A DNA stretch of 64,000 nt from JACSRF01 sp963695505 (GCA_963695505.1 CAVOGX010000009.1:1-64000); one strand, 5' to 3'; shown: positions 8,391 through 21,475, counted from the first letter of the stretch. Made by a program: numbers and translations. Notes: generated by a model from the letters alone, not told the origin.

Positions 8391-9276
8391 ATGTTCGAAT
8401 ACAAAAAAATTCTTGTCCCTCTGGATGGTTCCGAGTTAGCCGAACGCGCGCTGGAGCCAGCTATGCAAATTGCTGAAGCTACTGGCGCGCAGCTTGTGCT
8501 GCTGCGAATTGTCCCCCCCTCTTTTTCTTACAGTGGACCCATTGGTCTACGACCAGATAAGCCAACAAAGCGAAGATGAAGCCATGGCTTATCTCCGCAG
8601 CCTGCACGCCACCAAAATTTCACCCGATTTACCTGTTCATCTTGTAACCCAAACCGGCTCGGCAGCCGCGCTTATTCTGAATTACGCGCAAGAATATGCC
8701 TGCACACTCATTATCATGTCCAGCCACGGCCGTTCCGGAGCCAGCAGGTGGGTATACGGCAGCGTCGCCGACAAAGTGCTGCGCGGGGCTTGTTGTAATG
8801 TCCTGATTATCCGCGCCCAAATCGCAGAGACGCCATTTACCCACAAGCGTATTCTCGTGCCCCTGGATGGCTCCCAACTCGCTGAAAAAGCGCTGGAACC
8901 GGCTCTGGCATTGGCGAAAGCGCTTTCGACGGAGCTGGTGCTGCTGCGCGTCGTCAATCCAGCCCATCTTGCTTTTGAAACTTCAACCATGAAGCAGCAG
9001 TCTGACTACCTGGAAAGTCATGATTTAGCGGACACCGAAGCGTACATGCAGCAAATACGTGCATCCTTAGTCGGCCAGCCGGCGACCATTCGCACTGATA
9101 TTGTCAAAGGTCCTGTTGCTGAAACAATTATCGACTACGCCGCGACGCGCTATTTTGACCTGATTGTCATGTCCAGCCACGGCCGTTCCGGCATAGAACG
9201 TTGGATTTATGGCAGCGTGGCCGAAAAAGTGCTGCGCGGCGCCGGGTGCGCCACGTTGGTCATTCGCGGCGGCTAA
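8391..9276 (+). CDS. Tandem universal stress protein (two UspA domains), one frame break
   Basis: Encodes two UspA domains in one chain of about 295 residues. Domain 1 starts FEYKKILVPLDGSELAERAL and ends with SSHGRSGASRWVYGSVADKV; domain 2 starts HKRILVPLDGSQLAEKAL and ends SSHGRSGIERWIYGSVAEKV. The G-2x-G-9x-G-(S/T) ATP-binding signature is present in both. The frame changes near 8535 (after the PPSFSY codons) as if one base were extra; similarity is continuous across it, so a sequence error is likely. GGAGG precedes the ATG. Tandem-UspA proteins are core members of DosR-type dormancy regulons, and this one is divergent from the DevR-like gene. It is probably co-transcribed with the Lon-like protease and the second Usp. 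Confidence 0.9.
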
Positions 9277-9363
9277 GTGCCTGAGAGACGTCTCTTGCAT
9301 AAGAGTGATGGCAAGAAAACTCTCTCTTTTTCATTTGGGCCTCTTACCCTGAGGAAGGAAGCT

Positions 9364-11818
9364 ATGTCAACCACACAACCTTTGTCACCAAATGCCCTTT
9401 ACCAGCATTGCGACCCCATCAATTTACCTTTGAAACAACCGCCGAATTGGCCCCTCTTGAAGAAATTATTGGCCAGAATCGCGCCGTTTCTTCCATCCAA
9501 TTCGGCATAGGTATTCAGCACGAAGGGTACAACCTCTATGCTTTAGGTCCCAACGGCACCGGAAAGTTTACGGCCGTTTCGCAGTTTCTGGGGAAGGCCG
9601 CAGCCGGTAAACCCACGCCGACTGACTGGTGCTACGTCAACAATTTTGACGAACCCCACAAACCCCACGCCTTGCAGCTTCCAGCAGGAACGGCCGTGCT
9701 CTTCCGAGACGATGTAAAGCAGCTTGTTGAAGCTTTGCGCACCACCATCTCTACTGCCTTTTCCAGTGACGAATATCAGGCCCAACAGCGTACTATCGAA
9801 GAAGAATTCAACGAACGACAGGTACAGGCGCTTGAGGATTTACGCAAGGTCGCCCTGGATCATCAAATCGCCCTCATTCGCACCCCGTCCGGATTCGCCT
9901 TTGCCCCGCTAAAAGAAGGTGAAGTCATCAAACCCGATGAATTCATGACCCTTTCTCCCGAAAAGCAAAAAGCCATAGAGAGTCAGGTCGCCACTCTGCA
10001 AGAAACTTTGCAGCGCATCATGGAGCAAATACCCCAATGGCAGCGAGAGACCCAGGCGAAGCTCAACAAGTTAAACGAAGAGGTTGCCCAATATGCCATC
10101 ACGCCCTTGCTGGCGGAAATGCGCGAAAAATACAAGGGAAATACGGCCGTTCTGCAGTATCTGGAAACCGTCCAGGCTGACCTCATCAAAAACTTTAACC
10201 AATTCCTGGATCAGGAAGAGAACCCGCTGGCCTCCGCTATGGGCTTGACCGCCACCACCGGTCATCCGCAAAAAAGCTTTACCCGCTATCAGGTTAACGT
10301 TATCGTCGACAACAGCAAAACCAACGGCGCACCCGTTGTTTACGAAAACAAGCCCACATATCTGAATCTCATTGGTCGCATTGAGCACGTTTCGCAGATG
10401 GGCAACTTGCTCACCGACTTTACCCTCATCAAGCCGGGCGCGCTGCACCGCGCCAACGGCGGTTATCTCATTGTAGCACGCCCGCAAACTGCTCATGGAA
10501 CCTTACGCTTACGAGGGTCTAAAACAAGCATTGCGCGGCCAACAAATCCACATTGAATCGCTGGGCCAGCAGTACAGCCTGATCAGCACCGTGTCCTTGG
10601 AACCAGAACCTATACCGCTGGAAGTGAAGGTCGTGCTGCTGGGTGAAAGGCAGCTCTATTACCTTCTGCTGGCTTATGACCCGGACTTTGTGGAATTGTT
10701 CAAAGTGGCAGCGGACTTTGAAGATGAAATGCACCGCACCACAGAAAACAATCTGGCGTACGCCCGCTTAATTTGCGGATTGGCCTACAAAGAAAAATTG
10801 CTCCATTTCCACAAAACGGCCGTTTCCCGCGTCATTGAGCATAGTGCCCGGCTGGTTGGCGATGCGGAACGGCTGACCACCCACATGCAAAGCATCACCG
10901 ATCTGCTGCGCGAAGCCGACTTTTGGGCCAAACAGCAAAACCATGACGTGGTCACGTTGGGTGACGTGGAAGAAGCCCTCAAAGCGCAGCTTTACCGTGC
11001 CGGGCGCATCCGCGAGCAAATGCAGGAAGCCATCCTGCGCGAAACCATTCTCATTGACACCACCGGCAGCAAGGTAGGGCAAATTAACGGGCTGGCCGTT
11101 TACAGTCTGGGGCAGCACAATCGCTTTGGCAAACCCAGCCGCATAACTGCCCGCGTGCGCCTGGGGAAAGGGGAAGTCATCGACATTGAGCGCCAGGTGG
11201 AAATGGGCGGTCCCATCCACGCCAAAGGGGTGCTTGATTTTGGCCGGGTTCCTGGCGGCCCGCTATGCTGCAGAACGGCCGTTCACCCTTTCCGCCACCA
11301 TCGTTTTCGAGCAGTCCTACAGCGGCGTAGATGGCGACAGCGCCTCCTCCACCGAGCTATACGCGCTTCTGTCCGCCCTGGCCGATCTCCCCATCAAACA
11401 ATCTCTGGCGGTTACCGGTTCGGTCAATCAGCACGGCGAGGTCCAGGCCATTGGCGGCGTCAACGAAAAAATCGAAGGCTTTTACGACCTATGCCACGCT
11501 CGTGGCCTGACTGGCGAGCAGGGCGTGCTCATCCCCCAGGCAAACACCGTGCATCTAATGCTGCGCCAGGATGTGGTGGAAGCTGTGGCGGCCGGCCAGT
11601 TCCACATTTACCCCATCCAAACCATTGACCAGGGCATTGAACTGCTCACGGGCGTAGCTGCAGGCGATTTGGATCGGGAGGGCAGCTATCCGGCAGACAG
11701 CGTCAACGGCCGTGTCATCGCTCGCCTGGAATCCTTTCGCAAAACTCAGCAAGCCTTTGCTGCCCCGCCAAAACATACCGCCAAAGAATCAACCCCTAAA
11801 GAGGAAGCAGATGAGTAA
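9364..11818 (+). CDS. Lon-like ATP-dependent protease (LonB/COG1067 type), three frame breaks
   Basis: A protein of about 817 residues of the AAA_32 plus Lon-protease family. The N-terminal part has a Walker A-like LGPNGTGKFT, then a long coiled-coil insertion, an AAA lid region, and the C-terminal S16 domain with the Ser-Lys dyad: Ser in GVDGDSAS and Lys in GGVNEKIEGF. The start at 9364 (MSTTQPLSPNALYQHCDP) matches the family N terminus and follows GAGGAAGG. Frame breaks: near 9415 in a run of C (one base short), near 10487 (one extra A) and near 11237 (one extra G). Similarity is continuous, so errors are likely. The stop overlaps the start of the next Usp gene (GATGAGTAA). The role is probably degradation of damaged or regulatory proteins under stress. 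Confidence 0.88.
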
Positions 11819-12650
11819 GCCAACCCACAAATTCCTCGTGCGCCGCATCCTGGTGGCGCTGGATGGTTCCCCGCACAGCCAGGCCGCCCTGGAAGCCGCC
11901 GCCAACCTGGCTGCGCTGCTGGAAGCGGAGCTAATGGGCGTCTTTGTGGAGGACGTAAACCTGCTGCGGCTGGCCCAGCTCCCCTTTGCCCAAGAAGTGC
12001 GGCAGTTCACGGCTACTGTTGAGAAGCTGGAACTGCGCAATTTACGCCGCCAGCTTCGCCTGCAAGCCGCCCAGGCCCAGGCTGAATTGGAGCGCATGGC
12101 TGATCTACACTCGCTGACCTGTTCATTTCGAGTAGCTCATGGGCCAGTTTCGGCGGAGGTGCTGGCGGCAGCTCTGGAAGCAGACTTATTGGCTCTAGGA
12201 CGCGCCAGCCACGCCCGGCGCACGCGGCTGGGTTCCACGGCGAAAACGGCCGTTTCGCAAACTGCCCGCACTGTCCTGCTCATGCGCCCCGGCATCTCTC
12301 TTGATGGCCCTATCCTTGCCATCTACGACGGCTCGCCAGGAGCCGAGCGAGCTTTAGATGTTGCCGCTTACCTGGCAAAAGAGAACGGCCGTTTACGCAT
12401 TTTGTTTTGGGCCCCTGACGAAGAAACCGCCCAACGCTTTCAGGCGCACGTTGCTCAAAAACTGCCCAACAAAGGATTGATTGTCGAATATCGCTATTTG
12501 CACCAGCCAGACATTACTCTCCTGGCCTACATCCTGCGCCTCGCTGCGCCCGGTTTGCTGGTACTCAATGACACGCAAACGACCTTAACCGCTGCTACAA
12601 TTCATTCTCTAGTGGATGAGCTGGACTATCCCGTTTTGTTGGTACGGTAG
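11811..12650 (+). CDS. Universal stress protein family protein
   Basis: A 279-residue protein with an N-terminal UspA domain (RRILVALDGSPHSQAALEAA) and a more diverged C-terminal half starting GPILAIYDGSPGAERAL. In the first domain a long helix of Leu/Arg/Gln-rich sequence (about residues 65-100) is inserted before the ATP-binding part. The ATG at 11811 overlaps the end of the Lon-like gene by 8 bp, showing translational coupling. The C-terminal ATP-binding loop is degenerate. It completes the usp-lon-usp unit. Confidence 0.85.
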   Translation: MSKPTHKFLVRRILVALDGSPHSQAALEAAANLAALLEAELMGVFVEDVNLLRLAQLPFAQEVRQFTATVEKLELRNLRRQLRLQAAQAQAELERMADLHSLTCSFRVAHGPVSAEVLAAALEADLLALGRASHARRTRLGSTAKTAVSQTARTVLLMRPGISLDGPILAIYDGSPGAERALDVAAYLAKENGRLRILFWAPDEETAQRFQAHVAQKLPNKGLIVEYRYLHQPDITLLAYILRLAAPGLLVLNDTQTTLTAATIHSLVDELDYPVLLVR

Positions 12651-12664
12651 GCAAAGCTCACATA

Positions 12665-12699
12665 TGACATTTGTCAAAGGTTTGGTATGTCGTTTGTCA
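12665..12699. promoter_or_regulatory. Tandem TGACATTTGTCA-type boxes
   Basis: A perfect TGACA-N2-TGTCA palindrome at 12665-12676 is followed by TGTCGTTTGTCA at 12688-12699. They lie 15 bp after the universal stress protein stop in the 431-bp gap before the PPDK gene. They could act on the PPDK promoter from a distance or on a divergent transcript. Confidence 0.45.
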
Positions 12700-12737
12700 C
12701 TACACTACGCTTGTGATTTCTGGCACAATACGGACAG

Positions 12738-12800
12738 TTAATCCGCTGGCTTCCTTAATAAATTTGAAGTAACAGCGGTTAACGAAGCTAAATCTGCCAT
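12738..12800 (-). CDS. Possible 20-residue leader-like peptide with a very strong ribosome site
   Basis: On the minus strand AAAGGAGGAGGT precedes an ATG by 5 bases and opens a 20-codon frame (begins MADLASLTAV, ends RKPAD). Such a perfect Shine-Dalgarno is unusual in an otherwise non-coding gap, but the frame is short and I recognise no homologue. It could be the remnant of a longer gene, since another frame stays open downstream. Low confidence. Confidence 0.25.
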   Translation of the reverse strand: MADLASLTAVTSNLLRKPAD

Positions 12801-12822
12801 ATTCTACCTCCTCCTTTGATTG

Positions 12823-12854
12823 CAACGGCCGTAACCCCCCAGTTACGGCCGTTG
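12823..12854. repeat. Hairpin built from two ACGGCCGT palindromes
   Basis: CAACGGCCGTAAC, a 6-base loop, then GTTACGGCCGTTG gives a perfect 13-bp stem. Each arm contains the octamer ACGGCCGT that is scattered over the window. On the plus strand TAGTTTTAC follows, so a weak terminator function is possible. Confidence 0.6.
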
Positions 12855-12912
12855 TAGTTTTACCAATAACTTGCCCGCTAGCGCGTTCGCTGGTAAAAAG
12901 ATGGTGTACAGA

Positions 12913-12976
12913 TGACATTTGTCCACACCACTCATGTGATCTGTCACTCCCATAAAAACCCCATCAACGTTAAAAT
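12913..12976 (+). promoter_or_regulatory. Candidate activator-dependent promoter of the PPDK gene
   Basis: TGACATTTGTCC (12913-12924) and TGTGATCTGTCA (12935-12946) are spaced 22 bp apart, about two helical turns, and stop just before the place where a -35 would be (12948-12953, no good match). A TAAAAT -10 follows at 12971-12976. Paired boxes ending at a missing -35 are the usual arrangement for NarL/DevR-type activators. The start codon is 106 bp downstream. Confidence 0.45.
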
Positions 12977-13081
12977 ACTTTGCGGTCATCCCAAAGTCAA
13001 TTTACAAACCGGACAAGGTGGTACAGGAGCGGGCAACTGCTCTGTCACTTTGCCATATCTCAGTAGGAATGGAGTTAACTC

Positions 13082-15816
<2,735 letters not shown>

Positions 15817-15836
15817 CACCCGTTTCTTTTTCATGC

Positions 15837-15869
15837 AAAAGCCCTGGTCGTCTGGCCAGGGCTTTTTTT
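15837..15869 (+). terminator. Rho-independent terminator after ppdK
   Basis: AAAAGCCCTGG, a short loop and CCAGGGC followed by seven T residues, 20 bp after the PPDK stop. Confidence 0.88.
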
Positions 15870-15922
15870 GTTCCAGTTTACAGGTGAACAGACCTCTTTC
15901 TACGTCCCTTTCATACAATACC

Positions 15923-17203
15923 CTACTGTTGAAAAATTTGTTCAATAAATGCCACAGATTTCGCTACTCCGTCTTCAGCCCGGATTTTCTGGCCCAGCTC
16001 AGCCGCGCGCCGCTGCATGGCGGTGTCGCTGGTAACTTTTTCAATGGCGGCAGCCAGGTTGTCGGCGTTAAGCTTTTTTTGCGGAATCGGCTCCACGCCG
16101 ACGCCTAATTCCGTTACGCGCCGCCCCCAGAAGGGCTGGTCCCCCATAAAGGGGCAAATGATGGTAGGCTTTCCTGCGCGCAAACCGGCGGCGGTTGTGC
16201 CTGCACCACCATGATGGATAACGGCCGTTACGCGCTCAAATAACCAATCATGCGGCGCTGTCTCTAGCTTGAAAATCGATTCCGGCAGCGAGCGCACGTC
16301 CAGGCCGCCCCACCCCGTGGCAATCAAACCGCGCTGGCCCGTTTTTTGCAGGGCCGTTATCGCCGCTTCTGCCTTTTTCGCCGGATCTTTCCCTGCCATG
16401 GAACCGAAGCCCACATAAACTGGGGGTGGGCCTGCCTCAATAAAGGCCGCCAAATCCGCAGGCGGCTGCCAATTTCTGGGTTGATCCAGGAACCAATAAC
16501 CGGGGGAAATTGTGGTTTGGGGCCAGTCATGGGGGCGTGGCACTACGTGCTCGCTGTACGGGTACATCGTGGGCGTAGGCTGGCCATTCTCCAGCACCAT
16601 CTCATCGAATGAACGAGAAGCTGGTGGCAAACCCAACTCCCTTTCCCGCCAGGGGTTCACCACGCCGCGATACTGCATCCAGGCCAGCTTCACGCTAAGT
16701 GAATAGGTCAGCTTGTTATACCAGCCGCCCAATTTCCAGGTAGGGAAGACAATGGAAGGAAATTCGGCCGTAGGCGTTAAAATCGGCAGCGGCACGCTCA
16801 TAATGCGCGGCACATCATATTTTTCGGCGAGATGAGGCCCGGCCATCGCCTTGGAATGATAAATCACGAGATCAGGGCGAAAAACTTCTGCCGCTTTGCC
16901 TGCATCCAACACCATTTGGGCCTGCATCGGCTTGACCCGTTGCGCCAAATTGGCGTAAGTCTTCAACCAGCCAAGTAGATTGTCAGACTCTTCCATTGCC
17001 TCCCGGCCCGCATCTGAATCTATCAACGTCAGGATTTCATTGTCCATATAGCCATATTGCAAACCATATTGCGTAATAAAACCCTCAAAACTAGACGGCG
17101 CGCACAGCATTACCTCATGCCCTGCAGCAATCAACCCCTTACCCAAAGCGACATACGGCTGTACATCTCCCCGGGAGCCTAAAGTGACAATAAATATTTT
17201 CAT
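15923..17203 (-). CDS. UDP-glycosyltransferase-like (GT1/GT28, sterol glucosyltransferase type)
   Basis: A 426-residue GT-B glycosyltransferase. The N-terminal acceptor domain begins MKIFIVTLGSRGDVQPYVAL, the hallmark of sterol/macrolide glucosyltransferases. The C-terminal nucleotide-sugar domain has YVGFGSMAG and VIHHGGAGTTAAGLRAGKP followed by GDQPFWGRR, the HGG donor-binding motif. It probably glucosylates a lipid or small hydrophobic molecule at the membrane. It lies 40 bp after a TetR gene on the same strand, so its expression is probably controlled by that repressor and its ligand. Confidence 0.9.
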   Translation of the reverse strand: MKIFIVTLGSRGDVQPYVALGKGLIAAGHEVMLCAPSSFEGFITQYGLQYGYMDNEILTLIDSDAGREAMEESDNLLGWLKTYANLAQRVKPMQAQMVLDAGKAAEVFRPDLVIYHSKAMAGPHLAEKYDVPRIMSVPLPILTPTAEFPSIVFPTWKLGGWYNKLTYSLSVKLAWMQYRGVVNPWRERELGLPPASRSFDEMVLENGQPTPTMYPYSEHVVPRPHDWPQTTISPGYWFLDQPRNWQPPADLAAFIEAGPPPVYVGFGSMAGKDPAKKAEAAITALQKTGQRGLIATGWGGLDVRSLPESIFKLETAPHDWLFERVTAVIHHGGAGTTAAGLRAGKPTIICPFMGDQPFWGRRVTELGVGVEPIPQKKLNADNLAAAIEKVTSDTAMQRRAAELGQKIRAEDGVAKSVAFIEQIFQQ

Positions 17204-17243
17204 GACATTTCCCTATTTCGAGACCTGGCTGGTCTCAATTATC

Positions 17244-17897
17244 TCATTTGGTGGCCATACCCAACCGCAGTATCCGCAGAACCTGATCAAAGATTTTCTC
17301 TATTTCTGGTGAAGTAAACGCCTGCCCTTGTTTTCCCAACAAATCTTCAGGCGTCATGGATTGCTGCTTCATAATAAAATCACCCAAATTGGTAAACACG
17401 GCGTTGAAAATAAAGGCGGCGACGTCGGCGTCGATTTCCGGGTCTATCATGCCTTGCCCAACCCCTTGCTGCACTAACTGCCGAAAAAACTGCATCGAGC
17501 CTTCTTCGATGATTTGGCGCGTTTCAGTCGGCAGCGGCGCATCGCCATAAATAGCCCGATACCCTATCTGCGCCAATCTGGGATTTGTAAACTCGAAGTT
17601 CATGCCAACCCGCAGTAGCCAGGCAATATACGAAAACACATCCATTTCACTATCGGAAGGTAAATTTTCAGTCAATAAACGGGATTTTTCCTGAGCCGAA
17701 AGGTCAATGAGATACAGATATAAGTCCTTTTTGTTCTCAAAATATTGGTAAAAGCTGCCCTTAGCAATGCCCGCGCGATTGACAATATGGGAAATTGAGG
17801 CGTTTTTGTAATCGTTCTCAGAAAATTCTTCGATGGCTAAATCCAAAATGACGTTGCGCTTATCTTCCGGCAAGTTGAAAAAAGTTTGTTTCGGCAT
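17244..17897 (-). CDS. TetR/AcrR-family transcriptional regulator
   Basis: A 217-residue regulator. Residues 12-60 form the TetR helix-turn-helix (ILDLAIEEFSENDYKNASI, IVNRAGIAKGSFYQYFENK); the remainder is a helical ligand-binding domain. It begins MPKQTFFNLPEDKRN, typical of a large Firmicutes/Chloroflexi subgroup. The gene is first in a unit with the glycosyltransferase. Tandem palindromes immediately upstream (17911-17944) are a likely autoregulatory operator. Confidence 0.93.
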   Translation of the reverse strand: MPKQTFFNLPEDKRNVILDLAIEEFSENDYKNASISHIVNRAGIAKGSFYQYFENKKDLYLYLIDLSAQEKSRLLTENLPSDSEMDVFSYIAWLLRVGMNFEFTNPRLAQIGYRAIYGDAPLPTETRQIIEEGSMQFFRQLVQQGVGQGMIDPEIDADVAAFIFNAVFTNLGDFIMKQQSMTPEDLLGKQGQAFTSPEIEKIFDQVLRILRLGMATK

Positions 17898-17910
17898 AAT
17901 TCTTTCTCAA

Positions 17911-17944
17911 TATGACCAGCCGGTCATGTGACTGACCGGTCATA
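17911..17944. promoter_or_regulatory. Tandem palindromic operator of the TetR gene
   Basis: Two overlapping dyads, ATGACCAGCCGGTCAT (17912-17927) and TGACTGACCGGTCA (17929-17942), share the half-site GACCGGTCA. They lie 14-47 bp upstream of the TetR start and before the divergent molybdenum hydroxylase gene, so one repressor could control both directions. Confidence 0.7.
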
Positions 17945-18072
17945 TTTTAAAGGGCGAAACGGCCGTTGTCAATACCTATCGGTTCCATCGCACATTTGAG
18001 GTAAAATACGGGCATCCAGATCCACAAGTGTAGGTGCGACCCGGCAGGTCGCCCTGATAAACGGAGACCACT

Positions 18073-21043
18073 ATGACTATTTCCCTCAACATCAACGGCC
18101 GTTCCCATTCCCTTTCTGTCGCCCCCACCGACACCCTGATGCACGCCTTGCGCCGCGCCGGCTTTTTCACCGTGCGCTTTGGCAGCCATGACGGGCAAAC
18201 CGGCGCAGCCGCCGTCTTGGTGGACGGCAAGCTGGTCAACAGCGACACCATGCTCGTTGGGCAAGCCGTTGGGCACCAAATCGAAACCGTCGAAGGGCTG
18301 ACCACCGGCGTCGGTGAACTGCATCCCATCCAAAAAGCGTTCATCGAAACCGGGGCCATTCAGTCCGGCTACTCCACCCCAGCCATGATTCTGGCCGCCA
18401 AAGCGCTGCTGGCCAACAACCTCAATCCCACCGAAGCCGAAGTGCGCGACGCCCTTTCCGGCATTCTGTGCCGCGAGACAGGCTACCTGAAGCCGGTGGA
18501 GGCCGTCCTGCGCGCCGCCGCCTACCTGCGCGGCGAAGATGTGCCGCCCTACGACGGCCCCCAAATCGTCGATGCCACCTATTTTGTCGAAACATCCGCC
18601 CTGCCGAAGGCGATGACACCCGACTTCTCCGGCGGCCGACCAATCTCCAGTCTCCAATCTCCAGTCTCCACCGCAAACCAAACCGCAAACCGACATTGAG
18701 CTAACATCGGGCATCCCGGAAACGGCCGTTGTCGGCAAACCAGAAACCAAAGTCGACGCCATCAAACTGGCCAAAGGCAACCCCGCCTTCGTCGATGACA
18801 TCGACATGCGCGGCATGTTGTACGCCAAGCTGCTCACCAGCCCCCACGCCCACGCCCGCATCCTGGACATCGACGACAGCGAAGCCGTCGCGCTGCCCGG
18901 CGTGCACGCCGTCATCCATTACAAAAACGTCGAGCGCGTCAAATACGCCTCCGGCGGACAAAGCTACCCCAATCCGCCGCCCTACGATCAGGTCAGCTTC
19001 GACAACAAAGTGCGCTACGTGGGCGATCGCGTGGCCGCCGTCGCCGCCGACACGGTGGAAATTGCCGAAGCAAGCGCTCAAGCTGATCAAAGTTGAGTAC
19101 GAAGTCTTGCCCGCCGTTTTCGACGAAAACGAAGCCATCAAACCGGGCGCGCCCGTCATCCACGACGAGGACGACACCGAAAGACATCCACGACGCCAGC
19201 CGCAACATCGTCCACCACATCGAGGCCGAAGTGGGCGACGTGGAGCAAGGGTTTGCCGAAGCCGACCACGTCTTTGAGCACACCTACTACGTGCATCAGG
19301 TGCAGCAAGCGCCCATCGAACCGCACATCGCCATCAGCTGGTGGGACGAGCGATGAACGGCTGGTGATTCGCACCAGCACCCAGGTGCCGTTCCACGTGC
19401 GCCGCATGGTGGCGCCCGCTGCTGGGCCTGCCCGTGCGCCAGATTCGGGTCATCAAGCCGCGCATCGGCGGCGGCTTTGGCGTCAAGCAGGAAATGCTCA
19501 TCGAGGACATCGTCGGCCATCTGACCATCGAAACCGGCCGCCCGGTGCGCCTGGAACTGACCCGCAGCGAGGAGTTCCGCAGCAGCCGCACCCGCCATCC
19601 CGCAAACCATCACCTGGAAAACCGGCGTGATGGCCGACGGCACGCTGCACAGCCAGAACATTGAGCGTCGTCGGCCAACACCGGCGCGTACGGCACCCAC
19701 GGCCTGACGGTGCAAACCGTCACCGGCCTGCGCGGCCTGAGCAGCTACAACTGCCCCAACCGCGAATTTGACTGCATCGTCGCCTACACCAATCTGCCCG
19801 TGCCCGGCGCGTATCGCGGCTACGGCGCGCCCGCAGGCGCTCTTCTCGCTGGAATGCCACATGGACGAGATCGCCCACGAGCTGGGCATGGATCCCATCG
19901 AGTTCCGCCGCAAAAACTGGGTGCAGGCCGGCGACCCCATGCCCATCGCCCCGCTGCTGGGCGAAGGCGAAAAGGAAACGGTCATCGACGTGCCCATCAT
20001 TGAATCTTGCGGCCTGAATGAATGTTTTGAGCAGGGCATGAAGGCCATCGACTGGGAGCGCAAGTTCCAGCCCGGCTGGCACGAAGTGCCCGGCAAGCCC
20101 CATCTGCGGCGCGGCTTGGGCGCGGCGATGTGCATGCACGGCACGGCCATTCCCGGCCTGGACATGGGCGGCGCGTCCATCAAAATGAACGACGACGGCT
20201 CGTTTAACGTGCTGGTTGGCGCGACCGATTTGGGCACGGGGTCCGACACGGTGCTGGCGCAGATGGCCGCCGAAGTGCTGGGCGTGCCGCTGGCAGACAT
20301 CCTCATGTATTCCAGCGACACGGACATGACGCCGTTTGACATGGGGGCTTATGCCAGCAGCACGACCTATATTTCGGGAACGGCCGTTAAAAAAGCCGCC
20401 GAGCAGGTAGCCGACCAAATCAAAGAACGGGCCGCGCTCATGCTGGAACTGGAGCAGTGGCAGGATATTCGCCTGGAAAACAAACATGCCATGGCCCCTG
20501 ATGGCCGTAGCGTCAGCCTGGAAGCGATCGCCCTGCACAGCCTGCACCAGGACCGACCAGCGCCAAATTATGGCCAACGCCAGCTACGTCAGCGTGGCCT
20601 CGCCGCCGCCCTTTGCCGGGCAGTTTGCCGAGGTGGAAGTGGACACCGAAACCGGGCAGGTGACGGTCACCAAGCTGGTCATGGCCGTGGATGCCGGCGT
20701 GCCCATCAACCCCATCACCGCCAGCGGACAGGTCGAAGGCGGCATGGTGCAGGCGCTGGGCTACGGCCACTGCGAAGAGATGGCCTACGACGAAACGGGC
20801 AACCTGATCAACGACGAATTTGGCCCCTACCACATCTACCGCGCCGACGAAATGCCCTGGATGAAGGCGATCCTGGTGCAAACCAACGAACCAACCGGCC
20901 CCTTTGGCGCCAAAGCCATCGCCGAAATTCCCAAGGACGGCGTCGCCCCGGCCATTGCCAACGCCATCTTCGACGCCACCGGCGTGCGCATCCGCCGCAT
21001 TCCCTTTACGCCGCAGCGGGTGCACGCCGCCCTAAATTCGTGA
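18073..21043 (+). CDS. Fused molybdenum hydroxylase (xanthine dehydrogenase family) with degenerate [2Fe-2S] domain; about ten frame breaks
   Basis: The first ~190 residues are a CoxS-like ferredoxin/[2Fe-2S] domain fused by a Thr/Pro/Gln linker to a molybdopterin-binding subunit of about 770 residues. Mo-domain motifs: IGGGFGVKQE, PGAYRGYG, ECHMDEIAHELGMDPIEFR, GATDLGTGSDTV and GPFGAKAIAEI, where the Glu matches the catalytic base. The Fe-S domain has lost its ligands: where the family has C-x4-C-x2-C the sequence reads FGSHDGQTGAAAV, the next Cys is Asp in VNSD, CGFC is QSGYS, and CRC is LCRETGY, so only one of eight cysteines remains. Frame breaks lie near 18640, 19074, 19182, 19350, 19418, 19604, 19654, 19662, 19836 and 20551; each fits one extra base. 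The frame errors are probably technical, but the cysteine losses are substitutions and cannot be. Confidence 0.82.
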
Positions 21044-21324
21044 TCTCGTAGGGGCGAGGCAGCCGAAAATCTACTTTCTCTATTTTGAGGCATGATTCGC
21101 TCCGGTTGCCTCGCCCTTTTACTGGCCCTCCCAAAAGGCTTGGTCTCAGCCTATTGTGAGTATCAGGGCGGGACAAGTCTTCGCAAAAGCGGCCCGATTC
21201 CCCCCAGGCGTTTCTGACCTGTCCCGCACCTACCGCGTCTGCAATTTTTCATTGTTCTGGGGGCCAATTGCGCACAATCCACCAGTTGGTCAAGACTACG
21301 TGGACAAGGAAAATGGCAGTTAAC

Positions 21325-21475
21325 CAAATTGTCATTCTGAGCCGCAGGCGAAGAACCCCATGCAGCCTGGTGGGGATGCTTCACTTCGTTCAGCATGACA
21401 AGTGTTGTGGGATTTAGTTGCCCAAATCCTGTTGGCTGCATCTGCCGCGATCCGCGCCTGCGGCGCGGCAGCGTG
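21325..21475. repeat. Direct repeat, copy 1 (~150 bp)
   Basis: Begins AATTGTCATTCTGAGCC and runs through GGTGGGGATGCTTCACTTCG and CAGCATGACA to GCGCCTGCGGCGCGGC. It is nearly identical to copy 2 at 21619-21768. Its ends are partly complementary (GTCATTCTGA against CAGCATGAC), so it can fold. It is non-coding. Confidence 0.8.

Noticed and set aside
12700..12918. 72-residue minus-strand frame in the PPDK upstream gap
   Set aside because: It overlaps the AACGGCCGTT-type hairpin and the regulatory boxes and has no ribosome site of its own; only the 20-codon frame with the strong site was kept, at low confidence.
18073..21043. Programmed +1 frameshifting in the molybdenum hydroxylase, PPDK and other genes
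   Set aside because: The junctions share no slippery sequence or stimulator, there are up to ten in one gene, and similar breaks occur in unrelated genes; accumulated insertion errors explain them better.
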